Assembly (NCBI GenBank): GCA_002102555.1
Contig: MCFL01000179.1
Coordinates: 1 to 51,128 of the forward strand
Direction: 5' to 3'
From: Catenaria anguillulae PL171
Lineage: Eukaryota > Blastocladiomycota > Blastocladiomycetes > Blastocladiales > Catenariaceae
DNA: 51,128 nucleotides
Shown in pieces: positions 43,066-51,128 of the stretch. The notes below the pieces were generated by a model that saw only the letters and a list, made by a program, of their open reading frames with translations, searched no databases and was not told the origin of the DNA. Positions within the stretch are counted from its first letter, which is position 1, and each line of letters begins with the position of its first letter. The position numbers were made by a program, and so were the translations under genes.

Positions 43066-44609
43066 CTCTATGCATAGCCAAGACATTTAACTTTAAGCAA
43101 TCAACTCAGCAAGCCCCCCGCAACCCCTATCCGTGTACACAATACGATTGCCATGTCCAACGCCATGGATGTTGACGCCCCGGCGTTGCCGTTCATGGCT
43201 TGGGTAGGGCCCATCCCACACTCTGTCAATCAAGATGCCGCCCTTGAGCACCTCAAGCGCAAGTACAAGTCGACCGCCATTGCCGGTGAGCAGCTTGTCA
43301 ACGGATCTCGCTTCTACAAGGCCATCTTTGGCAATCAACAAGACGTGGCATCCGCCATTGACCAGTCCCCTCGCTTTTTCCGCGGCCAGTTCCTGCATGT
43401 TGTTGGCGATGTGCAAGACTGGGCCAGCAAGCTCACCGACAAGGACGTGCTCGTACAAGTCTTGTGCGGCTACAGTGCCGTGCGCCAACTCGGTTCCCTG
43501 GTTGCCAAGGGCCAAGCGCTCTTGGTTGACAACAGTCGTGCTCGGTTGTTCTCGCGTGTCATTTGGCGCTACGAGACCAAACAAGATGCCATGGATGCAG
43601 TTGCCCTGGGCGAGCTTGCCTCCAATGGGCACGAGTTGCGTTTCTTCCCCGGTTCGGCCAAGCTCTGCTACTCCTGTGGCGAGCGCGGCCATGTCAAGCT
43701 GGCCTGCCCATCGCGGTCCGCCATTGCCAAGGTCTTGCCTCCCTCGTCTCGCTCTTGCGCCTCGGCGCCAACACGTGGTGGCTTCAGCTATGCTGATGTC
43801 GCCAAGCAAGCTGTCGACAAGGTCGACACCCTTGACAAGGATTTGCGTGGCAAGATTGATGACTTGGCCGACAAGATCATGGCCATGCACGGACAAATGG
43901 CCAAGTTCATGGCCGACCAAGAGGCCCTGCTAATGGCGTTCAAGTCGGACGTGTCCAAGCAGGTCGTTGCCCGGGTCTATGGTCTCGAGAAGAGGTTGTC
44001 GGCAACCAAAGAGGAGGTTGAGGGGATTGAGGAACGTTTGGGGTCCCTTGCTGGTTCGGTGGAGGGGCTCTTGGCGGGCTTTGAGACTCTCACGAAAAAG
44101 TTTGAGCTCATGTCTGAGGCCATCAAGCCAGCGTTGGAGACAACAATGGAGGATGTGGCCGAGCTGACGGCCCACCGGGCCAAGACCTCTGAGCGGTACA
44201 TGCGGGTCAACCGTGACCTCGCCATCGTCGAGGTGGATCTCAAGGTCGCTTTGGACGAGCTTTGCTTGTACGACGACTTTGAGGAATGCTTGGCGGCTGC
44301 GCGGGAGAAGAGTTGGGCCCACCAGGCAAAGGCGCAGGGTTCCATTGCATACCCCGGCCCCTTCCCAACAAGTCGTAGTTGTTTTGCTTTCTCCTCCCCG
44401 CCTACTCCTCACTTTCCTTCCCCGCCTCATCCCCACGGTCGCTTGCGGCCCTACTGCCACTTGCCTGCCCTCCCCTCTTGCTTGCTTGTGATGCTCATTT
44501 TGTAGCAGTTGTGTTCTGGTCTCTTCCTTCTTGCTTCCCTCCTTTTTTTTTGAAGTTTGTGAGTTGGTTGTAGCCCACAATACATGCAGTAGTGTAGCCA
44601 AAAAAAAAA
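43066..44609 (+). mobile_element. LINE-Z ORF1-only retroposon, copy 2
   Basis: The layout is the same as 2466-3990: a short 5' UTR (ttaactttaagcaatcaact aligns with the other copy), a single ORF1, a pyrimidine-rich 3' UTR, tip acaatacatgcagtagtg and A-tail 44600-44614. The left edge abuts copia gag and the right edge abuts a LINE-X fragment. I found no TSD, so the 5' boundary is approximate. Confidence 0.8.
43153..44505 (+). CDS. LINE-Z ORF1 protein, open reading frame of 450 codons
   Basis: The start at 43153 (MSNAMDVDAPALPFMAWVGP) matches copy 1; an in-frame stop is at 44503-44505. Domain order: an N-terminal globular domain of about 190 residues with RFFRGQFLHVVGD and LLVDNSRARLFSRVIWRYE; a single zinc knuckle CYSCGERGHVKLAC; a Ser/Arg-rich linker; then about 180 residues of coiled coil (VDTLDKDLRGKIDDLADKI, EEVEGIEERLGSLAGSVEG) and a helical end (LDELCLYDDFEECLAAARE). 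The last 60 or so residues are Pro/Ser-rich. Expected role: RNA binding and multimerisation for LINE retrotransposition. It is the best-preserved LINE ORF1 in the window and could still be translated; expression is unknown. Confidence 0.86.
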   Translation: MSNAMDVDAPALPFMAWVGPIPHSVNQDAALEHLKRKYKSTAIAGEQLVNGSRFYKAIFGNQQDVASAIDQSPRFFRGQFLHVVGDVQDWASKLTDKDVLVQVLCGYSAVRQLGSLVAKGQALLVDNSRARLFSRVIWRYETKQDAMDAVALGELASNGHELRFFPGSAKLCYSCGERGHVKLACPSRSAIAKVLPPSSRSCASAPTRGGFSYADVAKQAVDKVDTLDKDLRGKIDDLADKIMAMHGQMAKFMADQEALLMAFKSDVSKQVVARVYGLEKRLSATKEEVEGIEERLGSLAGSVEGLLAGFETLTKKFELMSEAIKPALETTMEDVAELTAHRAKTSERYMRVNRDLAIVEVDLKVALDELCLYDDFEECLAAAREKSWAHQAKAQGSIAYPGPFPTSRSCFAFSSPPTPHFPSPPHPHGRLRPYCHLPALPSCLLVMLIL

Positions 44610-44699
44610 AAAAATCCGTTGGTGGGTTAACCCACTCTACACCCGCCGTGCCAACTTGCATGGCAAGGACTCCCTGCCTCTCCGCTTCTGAACCTTCTT

Positions 44700-45139
44700 C
44701 CCCTTCTTTCTAGTTCTCTCACCTCAATTCACCTCGCTGGGCATGTTGACCCTCTGCGCGTTTGCCCAGTGGATGACATCCCATTGGAAGCCGTTTTCCA
44801 TCTCCTGTTCTTCATACTTTGCGTTCCTGTCTCCATGATGCTGGTGTTTGCTCACTTTCTCCCCTCATTTCCCTTTGTTGTTTTCATGACAGGACAGTAC
44901 TCCAGCACGGTATGCAAACGCGTTTGCCTCTGTCCGACATCTGCTTGCCAAGAGATGCCCTCGCGCGTGGTCGCCTGCACAATGCCCTGGTTGCTTTGAC
45001 CAACGCCGTTTCCGACTGGTGCACATCTCTCGGCCCAGTTGCTGCGATGCCGGTTCAGCCCCGCCTGGCCCTTGCGCCTCGACACCATGTTGGCCAACTC
45101 ATGGTCTTCTTGGGGGAAAACGGGCTGCCAACCTTTGGT
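44700..45139 (+). pseudogene. LINE-X ORF2, post-RT linker fragment
   Basis: The region encodes SPVLHTLRSCLHDAGVCSLSP, RLPLSDICLPRDALARGRLH and PRHHVGQLMVFLGENGLPTF. These align with the LINE-Y linker at 30551-31246 (VDVLHILRPHMLRSRVFSLS, YYHVGQLFVWESDGA). Several stops lie near 44730-44780. It continues after LINE-W at 47541. Confidence 0.72.
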
Positions 45140-47529
45140 TTTTTTTTTTTTTTAAATCACTATTACATGTATTATGCTGGACATAATCAACACTTTGTTC
45201 TTTGTGAAATTACAGAAGCTGGGGGATAGAGGTCCAAATACACCCATAGAAATGGCAAAAGCAAGTAGGATAGAGTGCAAGCAATTGGTAATAGGGGCAC
45301 AAGGCCATGGTGTGATTGGGGAGTGGGGACAATGGGATGGGAAATGGGATGGGAAATGAGATGAGCGAAAGGGAGAGAAAGGGTGATAAAAGGAATGTGG
45401 GATGAGGCATAGGAGAGGGGAACATGGGATGAGGGGGAAAAGCAAGAAGGATAAGATCAAGAGAATGCAGATGGAGCCACATTGAGACTGCTCAAAATTC
45501 AATGAACAAGAAGAGGAAAAGCCAACTGGGATGTAGCCTCAACAATCAGGCACGAGAGATACAGAAGACTGCGGGAGGGAGGTTAATCAAATCAGAGAAA
45601 AGAGAGTTGCAGAAGCAGGACAAGGATAAACTGATAGGGAATGCATTGTTTCTTGGAGCAAGGGTCGGAAGGGTTGCCAATCAGGTCAGTAATGAAGAGC
45701 AGCAGGTGAAAGAGATGGAACAAAAACTTGGTGGGGATCCATTTGTACCCCAAGGCGGTTGCAAAGCGATGCCGAGACTCTGAGAAGCCAAATCTGGGGA
45801 CTACCAGTCCAGGGAATCGCAGTGGGCTCGCCATTCGCCAAGCGATACAGGTGCAATTGAGTCTGATGCAGAGCCAAGCAGTGGACGCGATCCTACATGC
45901 ACCTCGTGGACAAAGTGTGAGGCTGCATGTGACAAACGAAGTGTTGGGGGCTTTTGAATTGGTGCAGCCCGCACTGGGCAGCAGCGGCATGGTAAGCGTG
46001 GGCGGTCTGCAGTCGCATCATCTGTGGCGGCGTCTATGGTCCAACCAGCTTGCACCGCTGTTTCCAGAGCACCAATCTGATTGTGGACGATGCAATCATG
46101 ACAATCTGCGCAAGGACTGGGGCCAGCGTAGGAAAATCGCGACGCAAACCTGCATCAACTACGCACGCTGCAGTTGCCCGGATCCGTTGGGCAGCCATGA
46201 TGTGCTCAACCAGCAACGTTGCACACTCGGATGATGGTTGAAGTCGGTGGCGGCGCAAAAGTGCTTGTACATGTGCATGTGTGTCCACCTTGGTCGTCCA
46301 AAGATGGAGTGCAAGCTCTGGGCACGCATACCAGTGATCCTGATCGTCCATGGCACTACAAAGGGGGCACGAGCCGGACGGAACCCGGTTGGGCCAGTAC
46401 TTGTGTAGTTGGGCACGAGTGGGTAGGCGCCCAGTGAGCACTTTGCACCGGAAAGTGACTGAAGCGTCGTCGGCGAATGATGCAAAGAAGCCCGTTGCCT
46501 TGCGGCCGTTACGAATTGCTTTGTCGAACGTGACGAGATCTGGTTGGTCTACCAGTTGACACATGTACCCAAAGAGCTTGATGCGCGCTCCAACACGCTG
46601 CAATTCGCGCACTGCCCGCCCTACACCTGCGTACACAAGCTCATGACCGACCTGCACAACTGCACCAAAATCTACCGTGTTCAAGAAATCCTGTCGCAGG
46701 TTCGAGATTTGCCGTTGGCTTGCGCCACGGTTGGCGAGTACATCCGCCTTCTCGTTTCCCACGTCGCCCGCATGGCCCTTGACCTTGACGAACTCTAACT
46801 GGATGTCTTTCTGCCTTGAGATGGCCCGGAGGATGAGCAATAAGTCATGGAGTGGCGACGGTCGCCGCGTTGCAACGGCCTCGATGTCGGATAGGGTCAA
46901 AAATGTTGGCGCAACAACCGTGACGGCTGCGGAATCCGTATGAACCTTTGCCTTGGAGCCATCCGGGAGCTTGTCAACAAGCGCAATGACTGCGGCCAGT
47001 TCCGGGCGAGTGGAGCTGGTACGAGCGGGTGGTAGGCGGCCAAACAGTTCCAGTCCGAGCTCAGGACAATGTGCCCCAAAACCCATGGATGCAGCCAAAG
47101 TGTCGGTAGCAGGACGCAGGGACCCATCCGTCCAGCAGTCAAGGGCTAGATTGAGTCGATGCAACGTGGTAGGCGGTGCGGTGCAAGTGGATGGCAAAAA
47201 TGCGAATGCTTGCTCATGCTGAGCGTGTTCCACTTCGTCATCTACATCCATGTCAACCTGAAACGGGTGGAATGTGGTGAAGTAGGGGCAGTGCTCCGGG
47301 AGACAATGGTTGGGCGCGTCCACAATGTAGGCATCGGGTCCGTCGCGTCGTGATATCACTTGGCGGGCAGAGATAGGGCGTGCGCAATGGAGCGGTAGAG
47401 TTATCACACAGTCAGGCGAGTCAGCCCCAACCGGCGCATACTGGCAGCTGCGAGGATCACTGCAATCTAGGCAAAGGTGGAGCAGTATGCAATTATCCGG
47501 CACGTCGAAACGGTCCATGGCTGCGGCTG
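45140..47529 (-). mobile_element. LINE-W, 5'-truncated, inside LINE-X
   Basis: An 11 bp TSD, caacctttggt, is at 45129-45139 and 47530-47540. The A-tail reads as T at 45140-45153. The tip on the minus strand, cataatacatgtaatagtga, is related to the X and Z tips. The 3' UTR is about 500 bp and ORF2 runs from the 5' edge to about 45690. Confidence 0.93.
45690..47529 (-). pseudogene. LINE-W ORF2 C-terminal part
   Basis: The fragment is open from the 5' edge to 46034: RFDVPDNCILLHLCLDCSDP, RNase H (DCWTDGSLRPATD, STRPELAAVIALVDKL, HTDSAAV, KGHAGDVGNEKADVLA), LPTRAQLHKYWP, finger CPLCSAMDDQDHWYAC and VLWKQRCKLVGP. The C-terminal module then continues in other frames (SLGEWRAHCDS, HQVFVPSLSPAA), so there are about two frame breaks at the end. 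The RNase H catalytic residues are all present. The family is clearly related to LINE-X but distinct. Confidence 0.88.
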
Positions 47530-47540
47530 CAACCTTTGGT

Positions 47541-49494
47541 GTGTGTGTTGCTGCTGATTCCCGTAACACATTGAACGGACCAATCATCACACTGCGCCAC
47601 CTCGCAGAATGCACTTGCCTAATGCTTGACGAGGGTGTTGTGCCCCCCGACCACACTCTCCTCCATTTATGCCTTGACTGTGGTGATACGGGTGCGTAAC
47701 TCCCAATTGTCGTCAGCAACGTGTGACGTGCCCGATTGCCTTGTCACCATCCCACTTGCGTACACGTACCCCATCTCAGCCAAGTCTCTCACGAGGCGTC
47801 GGGACGGTGTGGACGCGTATGTTGTTCTCGCGCCCAACCACGAATTGCCCGAGCACTGCCCGTACATGTCCAGTTTCTTCCCTGGGTATGTGCAAGACGA
47901 CATGGATGTAGACAGCGACGATAGCGACGGTGATGACGACAGCCACCACTCAAGCTCAGCCTACTCAGCTCCACCTCTCGCCAATGTCACGCAACCGCTC
48001 ACAACGCACCATGGCACAATCCTTGATTGTTGGACCGACGGCTCACTGCAACCCGCTACGGATACGACTGATGCCGTTATGGGACTCGGTGCTCACTGCC
48101 CGCAGCTCGACCTGGAAGTCTTCGGCCGACTGCCGCCCGCTCCGACTAGTTCATCACGCCCTGAGATCGCCGCTGTTGTTGCAATCGTTGACAAGCTCCC
48201 TGTCAGATCGCATGCGCGTGTCTTTTCAGACTCGGCTGTCACCGTGCAGGTTGTTCCCATGTTTCTGGGCCTGCCCGATGCCAAGGCGATTGGGCCACGT
48301 CACCTGTCGCCGCTGCACGACTTGTTACTTGTCCTTCGTGCACTGGTTAAGGAAAAGAGGCTCGTGCTGGATCTCGTGAAGGTCAAGGGCCATTATGGGA
48401 ATGCAGGGAACGAGAGGGCTGACGAGCTTGCCCGTTGTGGTGCAAATTGCCGTGAGGTGTACGCCTTTTCGCCACGGTTTCTGGACGCAATTGACTTTGG
48501 CGAGCTGGTGCAGGTAGGTCATGAGCTGGTATACGCGCAGGTGGGCCGCACAATTCGGCGACAAGCACAGATGCAATCCCGCATCAATTTGCACTCGTAT
48601 ATGCTCAAGTTGGTTGGGCAGCCTGACCTGATGGTGTTTGACGGGGCCATTCGTAACGGTCGCAAGGCATCAGCCATGTTCGCATCGTTTGCCGACGACG
48701 CATCAGTCACGTTCCGCGTCAAGGTTTTGACGAGTCGCCTGCCAACTCGTGCTCAACTCCACAAGTATTGGCCAGAGCGGGTACCGTCCCCAAATTGTGT
48801 GCTCTGCGGTGCTCTTGACGATCAACAGCATTGGCTCAAGTGTCGCGCACTTTTCAACATACTCTGGACATGCCGATTAGATGTGCACAAGCAAGTCGTG
48901 GAGCTGTTATGGCGTCGCAGGATGACGGCGCACCAAGCGGCAGCAAAGACACTCGTCAAGCGGCTAATGGATCCAGCCAAATTACGGGCAACTGCAGCAT
49001 GCGTAGTTGAGGTTCGCCTGCGGCAACAATTTCCCAGCCTCGTGTCTATCCTTGCGCGAATTGTCTCAATTGCTTCCACGACCATCCAAACTGTGCTGTG
49101 GAAGGAGCGTCGCAGGCTCGTTGGACCAATTGAGCGACGCACGCCAGAAAATCCGTTTGCGACCCGGCAGCCCTGTCAATGTCCCCACTGTCGGGAAGCA
49201 CGCGCCCCAGTGGCCCAGCAGCTGCCCAGGAACCTTGCGCTTGTTGCCGCACATTACATCTACAAGTGCCACACTGGCTGCCCACCCCTTGTTGGCTCCT
49301 CATCAGCCTCGCATGCACCGGTTTCCTTTGGCGAATGGCGGTTCCATGGCACCTTCCCAGGGCTCTCAACTCCCAGATTTGGGTTTGGACACTCACAGCA
49401 ACGCTTTGCTACCCGTGTTGGGGTACAGTCAGGTACGCATTCTGTTTTTGTCCCCTCACTATCCCCTACTGCTGTCTCTGCGCTCGTGGCGTAA
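47541..49494 (+). pseudogene. LINE-X ORF2: RNase H, zinc finger, C-terminal module
   Basis: A long open frame runs about 47700-49494. The linker ECTCLMLDEGVVPPDHTLLH is at about 47605-47665. RNase H follows: DCWTDGSLQPATDTTDAVMG, SRPEIAAVVAIVDKL, VFSDSAVTV and KGHYGNAGNERADELA. Next come LPTRAQLHKYWP, finger CVLCGALDDQQHWLKC, VLWKERRRLVGPIERRTP, CQCPHCREAR, and the C-terminal module ending HSVFVPSLSPTAVSALVA. It is the longest uninterrupted LINE-X C-terminus in the window. The RT is missing through 5' truncation. Confidence 0.9.
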
Positions 49495-49652
49495 TCTCTC
49501 CTAGTCCCTTGATGCTTGCGGTTCATTTGACATGGTTCCCTTCATTTGACTTCGACCTTTCTTGGTTCTCTGTTGCATGTTGTTCATTTTGTGCATCCGT
49601 GATGTGGTTGAACGTCGACCTCAGACCCTATTACTTTCCGTCTGCTTACTTC

Positions 49653-49691
<39 letters not shown>

Positions 49692-49884
49692 TCTCTCTCC
49701 CTCTCTCTCTTTGTTGTCCCCATGGCCAAGTGCCCCTACCACCAATTGCTTGCCACTTTCTCTGCTTGCTTTTGTCATCCATTGAGTGTCTTGAATCTGT
49801 GACCTTCCTGCTCTTGTACCCTTCAAGGCTTCTGCGTTGGTTTTTCAGCTTCAATACATGTGGTAGTGACCCAAAAAAAAAGAT

Positions 49885-50478
49885 ACGGCGTACACCTTGA
49901 GCGCGGGAATCGCCATCCACGAATCGTCGTCTTTGTCCAGGCCGAGAGACCAGTGTGGACGAGACGCGTCAATGTACTCGTTCAAAAACGAGCCGACAGA
50001 CTTGTTTGGTTGTGCGGCAACGGACAGGTGCGCATGAATCAGCTTCACGCGGGCAAAGGGCGCAATGTCCTTGAGGAACTGTTGGACTAGTTCCTCGTCC
50101 GACAAGCTGTTCTTGTAAGCGAGGATGAGTGCGCTGGTCATGCAGTCCAGCTTGGCGGGTGCTAGGCGCTTTAAATTAATGACGCCGGGATCTTGGACAT
50201 TGCGTCCAATCGAGATGACCTGGTCGAGCCACTTGAAAGGGTCGCCAATAGCACCCTGTGCAGACTTGCCCACCTTGTTGCAGCCAGGGCCAGAGTAGGC
50301 CGGGAACTGGCCAGAGGTGATAGCTTGAGTTGCAGCAGTGTTCGGCGGGATTGACGGGTCTCCTTTGGCCTTGGCAAACGATGCAAGATGCTTGTCCATG
50401 CATTCGACCACGGCAGCAATGCACTCGATTCGGTTCTTGAGCTTACGCTCCTCGTAGGGCGGGAAAACACCATCCTTG
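49885..50478 (-). pseudogene. Gag-like coding fragment, unidentified
   Basis: The segment is an open minus-strand frame of about 195 codons, with KLKNRIECIAAVVECMDKHL, GDPFKWLDQVISIGRNVQ and SVGSFLNEYIDASRPHW. The helical, enzyme-free composition resembles gag of an LTR retroelement, and it lies on the same strand as the copia fossil, whose gag starts abruptly at 43066. It could be the displaced N-terminal part of that gag, a different LTR element, or a host exon. It is a fossil with both ends missing, flanked by LINE tails. Confidence 0.4.
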
Positions 50479-50533
50479 TTTTTTTTTTTTTTTTTTTTTA
50501 GAACGCTACCACATATATTGAAGCTGACAACCA
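50479..50533 (-). mobile_element. LINE-X 3' tip, micro-insertion
   Basis: T-run 50479-50499 is followed by the LINE-X tip (minus strand: gcttcaatatatgtggtagc). Only about 34 bp of element is present. No TSD is visible. Confidence 0.78.
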
Positions 50534-50941
50534 TTTTATTTTTTTTTTAATCACTACTGCCTGCATTAAGACAAGAAATCAACAAAGGAGGCTCGGGAAC
50601 AAAAATACAAGAGCAACGAGGTTGGGGTCTTAAGCACCCATGAAAAGAGGCACAGGCAAGCAAGAGAAGGCAAGCGAGTGGCAGTAGGGGTCAAGAATGA
50701 CCGGCGGGGGAGATGAAATAGGGGGGGGGGAGAAAGCAGAGGTGATGAAACAAAACAAAACAATGACCACAAGCAAATACAAGACAAATACAAAACACAA
50801 CAAGTAAAAGGGAAAGAGCAATTTGTACAAGGAAGTGGGAGGGCGGGAACACAATGTCGCATGGGTGATGGCGGGGAACAAGGAGAGCAAAACCAGGCAG
50901 GACCAACACCACACCAATCCGTACACAACGAGAACTACCCT
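50534..50941 (-). mobile_element. LINE-Z 3' end
   Basis: On the minus strand the 3' UTR reads gacccctactgccactcgc, then tgggtgcttaagacccca, then gcaggcagtagtgatt plus A-tail (T at 50542-50549). This matches the 3' UTR of the ORF1-only element at 3825-3970, which links that element to a wider LINE-Z family. No coding part is certain. Confidence 0.82.
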
Positions 50942-51128
50942 CTTTTTTTTTTTTTTTTTTCTGAGCTATGCAGTCATTGTGACATCAACGAGAAATGCTG
51001 ACCACAGAGAGGACGGGGGAAAAAACAAGGTGGGTACCGGACAACATACCAACCCGCAATGCAAACTGTTGCTGAGACTGCGCAAAGCCAAACCGCGGGG
51101 TCGCCAAACCAGGGTGTGCCAAATGGCT
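50942..51128 (-). mobile_element. LINE 3' end running off the right edge
   Basis: T-run 50942-50960 is the tail. The minus strand beyond it ends in ORF2 C-terminal sequence (LVWRPRGLALRSLSNS region) similar to the LINE end at 1-66. The remainder lies outside the window. Confidence 0.65.

Larger units (their letters stand above)
44610..49883 (+). mobile_element. LINE-X, 5'-truncated, split by antiparallel LINE-W
   Basis: Segments 44610-45139 and 47541-49883 belong to one plus-strand LINE, separated by LINE-W. The A-tail is at 49873-49881. The 3' UTR has CT tracts (about 49658-49712) and the shared tip. No TSD for this element was recognised: its left edge abuts the ORF1-only element and its right flank is gatacggcgtac. 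Confidence 0.88.

Noticed and set aside
43066-49883. One full-length LINE made of ORF1 at 43153 and ORF2 at 44610-49494
   Set aside because: A 3' UTR and poly-A lie between them, and copy 1 of the ORF1 element is bounded by a TSD, so they are separate elements.

Overview
This window comes from a eukaryotic nuclear genome and is almost entirely transposable elements stacked inside one another. I could not defend a single ordinary host gene. The eukaryotic assignment rests on spliceosomal GT-AG introns in two DNA-transposon genes, poly-A-tailed LINEs, tRNA-headed SINEs, a Ty3 chromovirus and a Ty1/copia element. LINEs with an endonuclease, an RT and an RNase H domain (Tad/I-like), Mutator-like elements (MULEs) and GC-rich coding DNA would suit an early-diverging fungus or another unicellular eukaryote. 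The species cannot be named from this sequence.

Layout. Bases 1-9124 hold nested LINE and SINE insertions. A LINE 3' end carries another LINE end inside it. A SINE (2106-6513) is split by a LINE (2321-6353), which is itself split by a 1.5 kb element that encodes only ORF1 (2466-3990). A LINE ORF1 and ORF2 start (6855-9124) are next; this LINE is cut by a SINE, which is cut by a 3.4 kb spliced MULE (9220-12638), which carries a further SINE. A Ty3/gypsy chromovirus (12952-23870) follows, with a second spliced MULE (13582-17514) in its gag. A second LINE (23871-28426) comes next, and its RT region recurs as a 1251 bp inverted copy at 31226-32476. Bases 33608 to about 43066 are a minus-strand copia fossil carrying two LINE and two SINE insertions. 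The right end has a second ORF1-only element (43066-44609, ORF 450 codons and open), a LINE interrupted by an antiparallel LINE (44610-49883), a gag-like fragment and several LINE 3' ends that run off the window.

How the parts work together. The LINE families (called X, Y, W, Z and V here) probably supply the reverse transcription machinery for the SINEs and the ORF1-only elements. Many of these insertions have poly-A tails, 5' truncation and 10-20 bp target-site duplications (TSDs), which allow the order of insertion to be read directly. The most notable items are the ORF1-only LINE derivatives, SINEs that swap heads and bodies, a MULE whose terminal inverted repeats are built from a minisatellite, the large near-perfect inverted duplication, and a conserved C-terminal LINE module with no obvious match to a known domain.

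The family letters are local labels. Unless stated otherwise, similarity between copies was judged by eye.
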